Shown: piece after piece, positions 33,437-42,191 of the stretch
How the letters are laid out: each line of letters begins with the position of its first letter
How positions within the stretch are numbered: position 1 is the stretch's first letter
Assembly: GCF_002259415.1 (NCBI RefSeq)
Contig: NZ_NPFY01000011.1
Span: 558,001 to 622,000, forward strand
Origin: Rhodococcus sp. 14-2470-1b
GTDB taxonomy: Bacteria > Actinomycetota > Actinomycetes > Mycobacteriales > Mycobacteriaceae
Length of the DNA: 64,000 nucleotides
Reading direction: 5' to 3'
Position numbers and translations under genes: made by a program
The notes under the pieces: model-generated
What the model saw: the letters and a program-made list of their open reading frames with translations, nothing else
Databases searched by the model: none
Told to the model about the DNA's origin: nothing

Positions 33437-34354
33437 TCAGAGCGGCACCGGCGACGGCGCTGTATCGGCAAGTGCAGCAATGAGATCCCGCTGAATATCC
33501 GTCGGAGGGATGGACGAGTCGACCACCGCCGAGACGGGAAGTTTCAGTCTGCGCTGCGCTTCGGTGCGGAACACCAGCCCGGTCTTCGGAGTGCTCTCGG
33601 CCGTGCTCGCGTAGATGATGGACCAGCATTCAGGGTGGTTGAGCAGTTCAGCGCTTGCCGTGTGGTCCATGGCGATAGGTGGGCCGAAGGCCAGGCGTCG
33701 ACCACTTCTCTTCATTGCTCCTTCGATTACCCGATGCAGCAGGATCTGCTCGCTACGCTTGGGTAGGAGCAGAGGGTACTGGGCGAGCTGCTCGAGTCGA
33801 GGATCCGGCCCGGATGCCAGCGGGTGACTGTCGGCGAGAACGACGACGAGGTTCTCCTTCCACAGTTCGGTGACTTCGAGACCGGAGCGCTCGACGTTGC
33901 CTCGGATCAAGGCCACCTGGCAGTCGCCCGACGTGACGGCTTCGATCTGTTCGGCGAATCGTTTCAGAACGAAATCGATCTCGGCTTCCGGATGCCGCTC
34001 GCGTACTTGGACGATCGCGGCGATTGCGTTGGCCGCGAATGTCATGTTGCCGGTCAGTCGCAGCTGATTCCGGCGCCTGGCCGTCAACGCGAGCGCGGAC
34101 TGCTCGAGCTCGACCATGTGACGTGCGATGGACATCAATTGTGTTCCGACAACGGTCAATCGGACCGAGCGCGACGACCGTTCGAACAGTGACTCGCCCA
34201 TCTCGCGTTCCAGTTTGCCGATCTGGAGGCTGATCGCCGACTGCGAGACGTAGCACCGTTCGGCGGCGCGCGAGAAGCTCAACTCCTCGCCCACGGCGAG
34301 GAAGTACTTCAGTTGCCGAAGTTCCACAGCGCTCCATTCATGAGTTTTACTCAT
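33437..34354 (-). CDS. LysR-family regulator, divergent from ndh
   Basis: The 305-residue protein has an HTH (VELRQLKYFLAVGEELSFSRAAERCYVSQSAISLQIGKLERE, about 9-50) and a LysR effector domain (about 95-290). ATG 34354 follows GGAATAG. The long open frame further upstream is antisense to ndh and is ignored. It shares an 84-base gap with ndh and converges with the lipoprotein gene. It likely regulates ndh. Confidence 0.88.
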   Translation of the reverse strand: MSKTHEWSAVELRQLKYFLAVGEELSFSRAAERCYVSQSAISLQIGKLEREMGESLFERSSRSVRLTVVGTQLMSIARHMVELEQSALALTARRRNQLRLTGNMTFAANAIAAIVQVRERHPEAEIDFVLKRFAEQIEAVTSGDCQVALIRGNVERSGLEVTELWKENLVVVLADSHPLASGPDPRLEQLAQYPLLLPKRSEQILLHRVIEGAMKRSGRRLAFGPPIAMDHTASAELLNHPECWSIIYASTAESTPKTGLVFRTEAQRRLKLPVSAVVDSSIPPTDIQRDLIAALADTAPSPVPL

Positions 34355-34438
34355 CGATTCTATTCCAAATTTCCCGTTGATAGACCACTGGCCGGGGCGT
34401 TTCATGGAGTGTGGTTGCTCGATTGGAAAGGAAAACCA

Positions 34439-35749
34439 GTGGATACGTACGAGGTCGTCATCGTTGGATCGGGATTCGGAGCGTTGGCTGCGGCCAAGTC
34501 TCTGGGCAAGGCCGGCGTGAAGTTCTCGCTCATCTCCAGCACGACGGAGCACCTGTTCCAACCGCTTCTCTACCAGGCCGCGACCGGCATGCTGTCGACG
34601 GGCGAGATCGCTCCACCCGTCCGGCGTATCCTCGCCCGCTACGAATCGGCCGACGTCCGGCTCGGCAAGGTCGTCGACGTCGACCCCGAGTTGCACCAGG
34701 TCACCTACATCGGCGCAGGCGGTAGCCACACCATCGGGTACGGCCGACTGATCGTCGCGACGGGTGCGACGCAGGCGTACTTCGGACGCGACGAATTCAA
34801 GGACCGCACCTTCGCGCTCAAGACCGTCGACGACGCCGTCGCCCTGCGCGAGCAGATCCTGAGCTGCTACGAGACTGCTCACCAGACTTCCGACCAGGAG
34901 GCGAGGAAGGAGCTGCTCAGCTTCGTCGTGGTCGGCGCCGGTGCCACCGGTGTGGAATTGGCCGGGCAGATCAGGGATCTCGCCCAGCGGTACTTCGCCG
35001 GATCCTTCCCGGACATCCATCCGGACGACGTGACGGTGACGCTCGTCGACGGCGTCAAGGACGTGTTGCCCGCATTCGGCGGCAAGCTCAGCACCTACGC
35101 CCGCGCGAAGTTGGAGAAGTCGGGCGTGGAGGTTGTCACCGGAGCCATGGTCACCGACATCGTCGACGACGCGGTGACGGTTCAGGACGTGGACACGAAA
35201 ACGTCGCGGACCATCGCCGCCAAGACCGTCATCTGGTCGGCCGGCGTGCAGGCCAGCGATCTGGCGGCCACCGTCGCCGAACGCACCGGTTGCGAGACCG
35301 ACCGCGCCGGCAGGCTTCTCGTCCACGACGACCTGACCGTCGGTACGGCAAAGGACATCTACGCGATCGGCGACGTGACATCGTTGAACGGTCTGCCCGG
35401 TCAGTCGCCCGTCGCGATGCAGCAGGGCCGCCACGTCGCGAAGGTCATCACCGGAAAGACGGAAGCCGGAACCCCGTTCGCGTACACCGACAAGGGAAGC
35501 ATGTCGATCGTCGGCCGGTTCAGTGCAGTGGTGCGGTTGTTCGGAAAGGTCGACATGTCCGGCCCCGTCGCGTGGGTCATGTGGTTGGCGGTGCACCTGA
35601 TGTACATGGTGGGCTTCCGCAACCGCTACGTGGCCGTGGTGTCGTGGATGAGCTCGTACATCGGAGACAAGCGCCCGCACTTTCAGTACACGGACAAATC
35701 CGCCGTACTCACGCAGGCGAAACAGCACGAGGACCGCGAAGCAGCCTAG
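34439..35749 (+). CDS. ndh: Type II NADH dehydrogenase (NADH:quinone oxidoreductase)
   Basis: The 436-residue NDH-2 has an FAD GxGxxG site VIVGSGFGALAAAKSLGK (about 6-22) and an NADH site VVVGAGATGVELAGQIRDLA (about 160-180). The quinone-site region reads AIGDVTSLNGLPGQSPVAMQQGRHVA. A C-terminal hydrophobic helix WVMWLAVHLMYMVGF anchors it. GTG 34439 follows GGAAAGGA; longer frames upstream overlap the LysR promoter. It feeds electrons to the same quinone pool as mqo nearby. Confidence 0.95.
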   Translation: MDTYEVVIVGSGFGALAAAKSLGKAGVKFSLISSTTEHLFQPLLYQAATGMLSTGEIAPPVRRILARYESADVRLGKVVDVDPELHQVTYIGAGGSHTIGYGRLIVATGATQAYFGRDEFKDRTFALKTVDDAVALREQILSCYETAHQTSDQEARKELLSFVVVGAGATGVELAGQIRDLAQRYFAGSFPDIHPDDVTVTLVDGVKDVLPAFGGKLSTYARAKLEKSGVEVVTGAMVTDIVDDAVTVQDVDTKTSRTIAAKTVIWSAGVQASDLAATVAERTGCETDRAGRLLVHDDLTVGTAKDIYAIGDVTSLNGLPGQSPVAMQQGRHVAKVITGKTEAGTPFAYTDKGSMSIVGRFSAVVRLFGKVDMSGPVAWVMWLAVHLMYMVGFRNRYVAVVSWMSSYIGDKRPHFQYTDKSAVLTQAKQHEDREAA

Positions 35750-35767
35750 GAGCAAGGCCGATTGTTT

Positions 35768-36136
35768 TCACTCCACTGCGTACAGGGTGTTGCCGTCGAT
35801 GTCGTCGAACTCGAACATCGGCGGCAGCCCCTCCCAGAGGAGAAGTTCGTTCACCTTCGCCTCGTGCCCGACGAGGTGGGCGTGCAGGGCTCCGGCGTCC
35901 CCTGTCACGAACCGCACGCCGGTATCGCGGCCCGCAGAGAACCCCGGGTACTCCTTCAGTAGCGCGATCTCGATACCGGGAGCGCTCATCTGCACCCAAC
36001 GAGATCCGAGTTCCTCGATCACACGGTCCGCGGACTTCGTCAAACCCAGTGCAACGGAGTAGAACTCGATTGCACGGTCTTGGTCGGCGACGGGTATGGC
36101 CACCATTCTCACTCCGGTGACATGTGCGTCGGTCAT
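35768..36136 (-). CDS. VOC (glyoxalase-like) family protein
   Basis: The 122-residue protein starts at ATG 36136, after the ideal site GGAGGTAACC. VRMVAIPVADQDRAIEFYSVALGLTKSAD and the later GVRFVTGDAGALHAHLVG and FDDIDGNTLYAVE show the two babbab halves of a VOC protein. The substrate is unknown. It converges with ndh. It lies 101 bases after the ECF sigma gene and may follow it on one transcript. Confidence 0.85.
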   Translation of the reverse strand: MTDAHVTGVRMVAIPVADQDRAIEFYSVALGLTKSADRVIEELGSRWVQMSAPGIEIALLKEYPGFSAGRDTGVRFVTGDAGALHAHLVGHEAKVNELLLWEGLPPMFEFDDIDGNTLYAVE

Positions 36137-36237
36137 GGTTACCTCCAAGGTCGATGTCTGTCCCTACGCAGAGGTGGACTCGACGGCGCGCTGGAAATCA
36201 TCGTGGTGCACGAGCGGGCTGTGAATGCGCCTCGGTT

Positions 36238-37461
36238 TCACAGCCGATGTAACTGCTTGTTCAGATAGGCACGGGTGGGAGGGTCCGCGGTGAGGGAGAT
36301 GGCTTTCTCGTAGGCGGATCTGGCGGAGTCGATGTCACCCAGCTGAGCTTGCAGGTGAGCGCGCGTGGCCCAGGCGGGCTGGAATCGCTCGGTTCCGTTC
36401 GTTCGATCGAGCAGATGCAGTGCAGCGAGGGCGCCGTCGGTTTCGGCGGTGACGACGGCGAGTGCCACGGCGCTGCCGACTGTCGGTGCCGATGTCTGTA
36501 GTGCGGAATACAATTCGCGCAACGCGGTCCAGTCCGTTCGGCCGGTCTTTCGGCGGCCGCAGTGCACGGCGGAGGCAGCTGCTTCCAGTTGAAAACGCCC
36601 GAGTGCACTGGAGCCTGCAGCCACCAGGCGGTGCGCCGCGGCGAGGTGCTGCTCCCCGCGATGCAACAGGTCTGCGTCCCACAGTCGAAAGTCCTGCTCG
36701 GCCAACGGAACCAGTACCCCGCCTCGGCAGCGTGCCGGCATTCGTGCGGCGGACAGTCCGATCAACGCGGCAAGCCCGTGCGCCTCCGCGTCCTCTGGTA
36801 ACACCGCGCACAGTGTCTCGGCGAGGTGCATTGCCTCACCGATCATGTTGTCTCGCACTTCGGATCCCGAGGCGTTCCAGTCGATCGCGAACGCACCGTA
36901 CACGGCCTCACGAATTGCGTCGATCCGTGCCGGCATGGCACTCCGATCGGGAAGTTCGAACGGGATGTGCGCATCCCGGATGCGCTTCTTCGCTCGGCCC
37001 AGGCGTGCCGCCATCGTCGAGGCGGGTAGCGCGAACGCCTGCGCGATGTCCTTGGCCGTGAACCCCAGCACGACGTCGAGCATCAGCGGTGTCCTGACCG
37101 CACGGTCGACGTCGGGGTGGGCACACACGACCATCAGCTGAAGGCGCTTGTCCGGCAGTGCATCGACATCGATGTCGTCGAGACGCGATTCGGCGTGGAC
37201 CACGGGATCGAGCGCTACCGAGGTTCGGTGTGCCGCCGATTTCCAGACGTCCCGACGCTTGTTCCTGGCGGCGGTGAGGAGCCAGGCGTCGGGATCGGTG
37301 GGCACGCCGTCGCGGGGCCAGGTGGTCAGCGCCCGTTCCAGGGCGTCGGCGAGGGCATCTTCGGCGGCCACGATGTCGCCGTCCGCGGATGCGAGGAGGG
37401 CAAGGAGCCGGCCGTACGACGTGCGCACAGCATGTTCGGCCGACTCCTGCACTGCACTCAT
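36238..37461 (-). CDS. ECF42-type RNA polymerase sigma factor with C-terminal TPR-like domain
   Basis: The 407-residue protein starts at ATG 37461. Sigma-2 lies near 10-75 (GDIVAAEDALADALERALTTWPRDGVPTDPDAWLL) and sigma-4 near 115-160 (LMLDVVLGFTAKDIAQAFALPASTMAARLGRAKKRI). The long helical C-terminal part (about 170-407) is typical of the ECF42 group. In place of an anti-sigma gene it has the DGPF/YCII partner 11 bases upstream, the known ECF42 arrangement. The C-terminal domain is thought to be required for activity. The stimulus is unknown. Confidence 0.9.
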   Translation of the reverse strand: MSAVQESAEHAVRTSYGRLLALLASADGDIVAAEDALADALERALTTWPRDGVPTDPDAWLLTAARNKRRDVWKSAAHRTSVALDPVVHAESRLDDIDVDALPDKRLQLMVVCAHPDVDRAVRTPLMLDVVLGFTAKDIAQAFALPASTMAARLGRAKKRIRDAHIPFELPDRSAMPARIDAIREAVYGAFAIDWNASGSEVRDNMIGEAMHLAETLCAVLPEDAEAHGLAALIGLSAARMPARCRGGVLVPLAEQDFRLWDADLLHRGEQHLAAAHRLVAAGSSALGRFQLEAAASAVHCGRRKTGRTDWTALRELYSALQTSAPTVGSAVALAVVTAETDGALAALHLLDRTNGTERFQPAWATRAHLQAQLGDIDSARSAYEKAISLTADPPTRAYLNKQLHRL

Positions 37462-37472
37462 CGGTTGGCCTC

Positions 37473-37841
37473 TCAGGTCCACGCGCCGTCGACGAAGGAG
37501 GTGGCGGCCGCTCGAACTTCCAGCACTCCGTACTGCGCGCCGGGGCACCGTTCGGCCCACATGAGCGCGGCGTCCTCGTCGGGTACCTCGATCACGAAGA
37601 CACCGCCGACGCCTTCCTTCGTATCCGCGAAGGGACCGTCCTGAACCTGCAGTTCGCCGGTGCGTAGAGACAGCGTTCTCGCGGACGAGCTGGATGTCAG
37701 AACTTCCGCGGCGACGAGCACACCGGCGGACTCGAGTGCGCGGCCGTACGCTCCGAACGCCTCCTGCATCTGGGCGATCGTCTCCTGGTCGAGGACGCCC
37801 TCCTCGGGCTCGGCATTGTTGAGGATCAAGGTGTAGCGCAT
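37473..37841 (-). CDS. YCII/DGPF-domain protein, partner of ECF42
   Basis: The 122-residue protein carries the diagnostic DGPF motif (QVQDGPFADTKEGVGG, near 67-81) and the YCII ferredoxin-like fold pattern (MRYTLILNNAEPEEGV start). DGPF proteins are the conserved neighbours of ECF42 sigma factors and are likely targets or effectors. It is first in the two-gene unit with the sigma factor. Confidence 0.9.
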   Translation of the reverse strand: MRYTLILNNAEPEEGVLDQETIAQMQEAFGAYGRALESAGVLVAAEVLTSSSSARTLSLRTGELQVQDGPFADTKEGVGGVFVIEVPDEDAALMWAERCPGAQYGVLEVRAAATSFVDGAWT

Positions 37842-37952
37842 GTTTCTCTCCTGGCGTCGATGTCCATTTTGTACCGGATCCTTCGTGGTTGTACGTAGAC
37901 ATGACGATCGAGGGTTGTCGAAATCGACACGTAAGAGAATCCGTACGCCGGC

Positions 37953-39110
37953 CTACCCGGCCTCCAGATCCCCGGCGAAGGCCTGGATGTCTGCGACGAC
38001 GAGTTCGGGCACTTCGAGGGCGGCGAAGTGTCCACCACGAGGTTGGACCGTGTAGCGGACGACGTCGAAGAAGCGCTCCACGAATTCGCGCGGTGGCCGG
38101 CCGATGTCTCTGGGGAACAAAGCGATTGCCGTCGGAACGTGGATGACCTGGTCCCAGTCTGCAGTATCTGCCCAGTCTTCGGTACCTGCCCAGTCCTGAT
38201 CGCCGCTGTCCTCATCCCAGGCTGCACCTTCGCTGTACAAGCGCGTCGATGAGTGGATGGAGTTGCGTACCCAGTAGGTCATGACGTTGGTGATCAAGTC
38301 CTCGCCGCTCGGTAACGAGTCCGAGAGGCGACCGAAGTGGTCGACGATCCAGGCTGCGAGGCCGACCGGCGAGTCGCTGAGACCGTAGGCGAGAGTCAAG
38401 GGCCTCGACGACTGGATGGACACGTAGGCGGCGTCGTTCTCGCTCCAGGAGTCGAGCGCTTCCAGGAAGGTCTTCTCGTCATCGGTGACGGACTCTCGGT
38501 CGACCATGAACAGGTTGGGAAACGGAATGTCCGTGAGGTGCAATCCGAGTATCCGGTCCGGGTTCGCGCGCACCACTTCCTGGCCGACGACGCTGCCCCA
38601 GTCGCCACCGTGGACGAAGTACCGGTCGTACCCGAGGGTCTCCATCAGCGCGACGAGCGGTGCGGCCGTGGTCTCCGGGCCCGCGTCGCCGTCGGGCAGT
38701 TGTTCGGAGAATCCGAATCCGGGCAGGGATGGCACCACCACGTGGAACGCCGGCGCATCGGCGTTCACGGGGTAGCGCAATGCGTCGATGATCCCCACGT
38801 ACTTGGCGAACGAGTCTGCCCAGCCGTGGAGCAGCAGTATCGGACGGGCGTCCGGACGATCCGATCGGGCGTGGACGAAATGCAGAGTGCCGTCGGCGAG
38901 ATGGTGTGGGAACTCGTTCAGGCGTGCTTCGATGCTGCGCCAGTCGTACTCCTGCGCCCAGTAGGAGGTGAGGCGGCGCATCGTGTCGAGGTCGGTCCCC
39001 GTTTCCCATCCGGTGGCGCGGCCGTTCGGGAAGCGGGTTCGCGTCAGCCGGGCGGCGAGGTCGTCCAGGTCCGCTTGCGGTATGTCGATCGTGAAGTCGC
39101 TGATGTTCAT
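37953..39110 (-). CDS. Epoxide hydrolase (alpha/beta-hydrolase, EHN type) with acidic insert
   Basis: The 385-residue protein starts at ATG 39110. The N-terminal EHN-type lid reads FTIDIPQADLDDLAARLTRTRFP. The nucleophile region HGGDWGSVVGQEV (Asp of GGDWGS) and PILLLHGWADSF oxyanion region are present, and the catalytic His lies in RGGHFAALEVPE. An unusual insert of about 20 residues, DQDWAGTEDWADTADWDQ, comes from an 18-bp repeat at about 38155-38200. It may be a surface loop or a slippage expansion. Confidence 0.88.
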   Translation of the reverse strand: MNISDFTIDIPQADLDDLAARLTRTRFPNGRATGWETGTDLDTMRRLTSYWAQEYDWRSIEARLNEFPHHLADGTLHFVHARSDRPDARPILLLHGWADSFAKYVGIIDALRYPVNADAPAFHVVVPSLPGFGFSEQLPDGDAGPETTAAPLVALMETLGYDRYFVHGGDWGSVVGQEVVRANPDRILGLHLTDIPFPNLFMVDRESVTDDEKTFLEALDSWSENDAAYVSIQSSRPLTLAYGLSDSPVGLAAWIVDHFGRLSDSLPSGEDLITNVMTYWVRNSIHSSTRLYSEGAAWDEDSGDQDWAGTEDWADTADWDQVIHVPTAIALFPRDIGRPPREFVERFFDVVRYTVQPRGGHFAALEVPELVVADIQAFAGDLEAG

Positions 39111-39127
39111 GTAGCCCAAGCTAGAGC

Positions 39128-39156
39128 GGATTGCGGACATTTCCGGTCCGCAATCC
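39128..39156. promoter_or_regulatory. Inverted repeat upstream of the epoxide hydrolase gene
   Basis: GGATTGCGGAC (39128-39138) and GTCCGCAATCC (39146-39156) form a perfect 11-bp palindrome with a 7-base loop, 18 bases before the hydrolase start, in a 267-base divergent region shared with the PucR gene. It could be an operator or a leader hairpin. The sequence TTGCGGAC looks like a DNA-binding half-site. Confidence 0.6.
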
Positions 39157-39377
39157 TGAATCCCGGGTGCGTTGTTGAAATGTGAAAATGTCCAGTTCTG
39201 CCGTGGACTCGTCACAATTGCAGGCCCGAATGCGTGAGTAGATGTCCCCGAATCCAACTTCAGATCCATGTTCAGGCACCCAAACATTCTCTCGGTCCGT
39301 TTGTTGCTCTATCGTGACCTTCTACGACAATGGCGGACGCCCCGGCCGCCCCGAACGTTTCGGAAGGTGAGAAGCGT

Positions 39378-40619
39378 ATGGCAACGACGATGGTGTCCTC
39401 CGATTCGGCAGAGGGGCTGAGCTTGGGAGGGCGTCCGGCATCCCATCAACTTCGAGTCGCGCGGGACTCGACGCAGAAGATCATCGACCACGTCCTCGAC
39501 ACCACCCAGTGTCGTGAGCTGACCGGAAGGTCCGGCCGGACCGTCGTCGCCGAGGTGACCGCAGAATGCGTGGCGCTTGCGGCGGATGTACTGGACAGCG
39601 GCGTACAGCCGTCGGCCGAAGCGCTCGGCAGGCTGCGCCGGTCCGCGGGCAAGTGGGCTCGAATCGGCGTTCCGCTGGCCGCCATCCAGCATGCGTTCCA
39701 CGAGGGGTTCTCGCGATGCCTTCGCATGATCGCCGGGCGCGCTGTGGACGGTGAGCACGGGGCGCTCGTCGACGGCGCAGTGCTGATGTTCGGACTTCTC
39801 GACGTGGTGTCCGAGGTGGTCTCGTCGGGGTATCTGGACGAGTACAAGGCCGTGGCAGCGCAGGGTCAGGACCAGACGCAGGCATTGGTCACCGCCCTGC
39901 TCACCGGGGACCAGAGTGCCGCGTCCATCGCCGAGAGGCACGGCACCGAGCTCGCCGAGCGATACGAAGTCGTCGCGGTGCACTTTCCTCCGCACGCCGA
40001 GGAGGTAGGCGCCCCTGTCGCACGGGAGGCAGCGGCCACTCGCAAACTGCAGCGAATTCGATCCGCGCTTGCCGACTTCCACGCTGCCGAGCCGCCGTTG
40101 GCGATTCTCAGTGCGACCGGCGGAACGATCCTCGTGCCGGATCCGGTGGCAGGTATCGTCGAATCCCTGATCACCCGGTTGACGGAGGCAGGTGGCGTTC
40201 CCGTGTCGGCCTCGGCGGCGGTGTCGGTGACATCGCGCATCGCGGCTGCCGCGGAGAATGCCTACGAGTTGCTCAGGCTGGTGCAGCGCTTGGACTATCG
40301 ACCCGGCGTGTATCGAATCGCAGACTTGGCGTTGGAGTTCCAGATCGCTCGACCAGGTGTCGGCCGCCGACATCTCAAGAGGATGCTGGATCCACTGCGC
40401 CGCGTACCGGATCTGCTGCCGACCCTTCAGGTGTTCGTCTCCACCGAGGCCAATCGTAAGAAGGCGGCGAAACAGCTTGTGGTACATCCGAACACCGTTG
40501 ACTATCGGCTGAAGCGAATTCAGCAGATCACCGGAATCGATCCGATGAAGTCGTCCGGACTCCGATCGCTCCACGCTGCGTTGATCGCGGACTCGCTCGA
40601 CCCGAAGAGAACGGTGTGA
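39378..40619 (+). CDS. PucR-family transcriptional regulator
   Basis: The protein has 413 residues from ATG 39378, after GGAAGGTGAGAAG; ATG 39330 gives a longer form. The middle has the helical sensory-type domain, and the end has the PucR HTH (LQVFVSTEANRKKAAKQLVVHPNTVDYRLKRIQQITG, about 355-390). Its stop overlaps the start of an EAL-domain gene (GTGATG), so they form an operon. It is divergent from the epoxide hydrolase and may control it via the inverted repeat at 39128. Confidence 0.85.
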   Translation: MATTMVSSDSAEGLSLGGRPASHQLRVARDSTQKIIDHVLDTTQCRELTGRSGRTVVAEVTAECVALAADVLDSGVQPSAEALGRLRRSAGKWARIGVPLAAIQHAFHEGFSRCLRMIAGRAVDGEHGALVDGAVLMFGLLDVVSEVVSSGYLDEYKAVAAQGQDQTQALVTALLTGDQSAASIAERHGTELAERYEVVAVHFPPHAEEVGAPVAREAAATRKLQRIRSALADFHAAEPPLAILSATGGTILVPDPVAGIVESLITRLTEAGGVPVSASAAVSVTSRIAAAAENAYELLRLVQRLDYRPGVYRIADLALEFQIARPGVGRRHLKRMLDPLRRVPDLLPTLQVFVSTEANRKKAAKQLVVHPNTVDYRLKRIQQITGIDPMKSSGLRSLHAALIADSLDPKRTV

Positions 40620-41356
40620 TGGCGCCGGTCACGTCTCTGTCCGCTCGCGCCGCACTCGTCGCGATCGACGACATGGTTCCGTGCTTCCAGCCGGTGGTCG
40701 CGTTGCGGAGCGGTGACGTCGTCGGAGTAGAGGCGCTCGCTCGGTGGCCGACGGTGGTCGGAGTCGATCCCGCGGAGGTGTTCGCTCTCGCCCGCACGCG
40801 TGGTGTGGTGTCGGACATCGACTTCGTTTGTCGTGCCGCGGCATTGAAGGAAGCACGCTCGGCAGATCTGCGGCGCGGACTGGCGCTGTACTTGAACTAC
40901 GAGCCGTCGGGTATCACGGATATCGAACGAACCGAGGCACATCTCGACGCGTTGGAAGGCGACGGACGGGTGGTTCTCGAGATCACCGAACGCGGACTCG
41001 TCGGGGACGCAGACAGGCTTCGGTCGATGGTGACCTCGGCCCGACGGCGCGGATTCTCCATCGCTCTCGACGACGTCGGTGCCAACCGCGGCACTCTCGA
41101 AGCGCTGCCGATCGTCGAACCGGACATCGTGAAACTCGACGCGTCGGTGCTGCGTCGGCCCCGTGCGTTCGGAAGCATGCGCGCCCTGTCGGCCGTCCGA
41201 CGGTACGTCGCGTCCACCGGTGCAGTGATCCTCGCGGAGGGCATCGAATCCGAGCGGGATCGAGCGCGGGCGCTCGGCCTCGGTGCGACGTTAGGGCAGG
41301 GCTGGTTGTTCGGCGCCGCTGCTGCGGGCGCCGATCTTCGGGCCCGATTCGGCTGA
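40619..41356 (+). CDS. Stand-alone EAL-domain c-di-GMP phosphodiesterase
   Basis: The 245-residue single-domain protein starts at ATG 40619, overlapping the PucR stop. The catalytic EAL residues look intact: VEALARW (Glu), LNYEPS (Asn), VVLEITERG (Glu), IALDDVGA (Asp pair), DIVKLDASVL (Lys), ILAEGIES (Glu) and LGQGWLFG (Gln). It should hydrolyse c-di-GMP. It lacks any sensor domain, so the coupled PucR protein may supply the signal. Confidence 0.88.
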   Translation: MAPVTSLSARAALVAIDDMVPCFQPVVALRSGDVVGVEALARWPTVVGVDPAEVFALARTRGVVSDIDFVCRAAALKEARSADLRRGLALYLNYEPSGITDIERTEAHLDALEGDGRVVLEITERGLVGDADRLRSMVTSARRRGFSIALDDVGANRGTLEALPIVEPDIVKLDASVLRRPRAFGSMRALSAVRRYVASTGAVILAEGIESERDRARALGLGATLGQGWLFGAAAAGADLRARFG

Positions 41357-41953
41357 CGCGCGGAAGACGACGTGAAGCCATCTCGCGTCGAACCGCCGCA
41401 GCACCGTCCGGCGGGCCAGCGCGACGAGTACTGCTGTGCCGGTGACGGCCATCCACGTGGGCATCGGGTAGAGCGCCAGGCGTTCCCCCAGACCGAATCC
41501 GAATGTCTGCGCCAGCATCAGGATCGCGCCGACGACACCGACGAGTGCACAGACTGCGGACCAGAGTGCCACTACTCGTCGCTCACGCCAGAAGTGCCAG
41601 GCGATCAACGCCAGAACCACGTGCCGAGCGATGAAGCCGGGTAGCACGGCGGCCCAGTGCAGGATGGTTCCGTCGTCGGCGGGAAAGAGTCCGGTTGCCG
41701 CGGTGCTGACCGCGATGATCACGGCGAGCGACAGGATCGCCTTCTTCACCCGTCCACTTCTGATGTGGCGATGCAGAAACAGTGCTCCGACGAGAGTCAG
41801 GACCCCCAGGGCAACGAACGCAGCGTTCATGACGTCGTGCAGGGGTGAGCAGGACCCGACGTGGCACGTCGTCACCCCGAGCGAGCTGATCGAGTTCTCC
41901 TCGAAGCTGTACGGGGTACTCCACGCTGCCGCGGTGAACACTTCCGCGAGCAA
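41291..41953 (-). CDS. DUF998 membrane protein (5' end uncertain)
   Basis: The protein has 220 residues from TTG 41953, with several spans typical of DUF998 (AAFVALGVLTLVGALF, AILSLAVIIAVSTAATGLFPADDG, HVVLALIAWHFW). The frame continues upstream through further coding-looking sequence (HHAAAGIAWVLCFAYL, the missing first helix) to a TAG near 42140, without any ATG or GTG. An ATC at 42028 follows AGAGAG with 6 bases between and would read MASPTPTHDVHH. Its 3' end overlaps the EAL gene by 66 bases on the opposite strand. Confidence 0.7.
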   Translation of the reverse strand: MLAEVFTAAAWSTPYSFEENSISSLGVTTCHVGSCSPLHDVMNAAFVALGVLTLVGALFLHRHIRSGRVKKAILSLAVIIAVSTAATGLFPADDGTILHWAAVLPGFIARHVVLALIAWHFWRERRVVALWSAVCALVGVVGAILMLAQTFGFGLGERLALYPMPTWMAVTGTAVLVALARRTVLRRFDARWLHVVFRASAESGPKIGARSSGAEQPALP

Positions 41954-42191
41954 GTAGGCGAAGCACAGGACCCAGGCAATTCCTGCGGCAGCGTGATGGA
42001 CGTCGTGGGTGGGTGTCGGTGAGGCGATAAGGAACTCTCTTCGTGGCGAGTCGGCGTTCGGTGAACGCTGTACGGACGATGGCGTGACTGTACGTGCCCA
42101 ACCTGAGAGTGCAGCCCGAACGACGGCTCTGCTCGTCGACGCCTACCTGCCCAGAGCACCCGACCGATTCTCAGGATGCCCTCGCCCTCGA

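Noticed and set aside
33437-35755. A 772-residue minus-strand protein
   Set aside because: Only its C-terminal 305 residues (start 34354) look like a LysR regulator. The rest is antisense to ndh with no domain.
36261-36608. Additional gene inside the ECF42 gene
   Set aside because: It is Pro/Arg/Ser-rich, out of frame and lacks a ribosome site.
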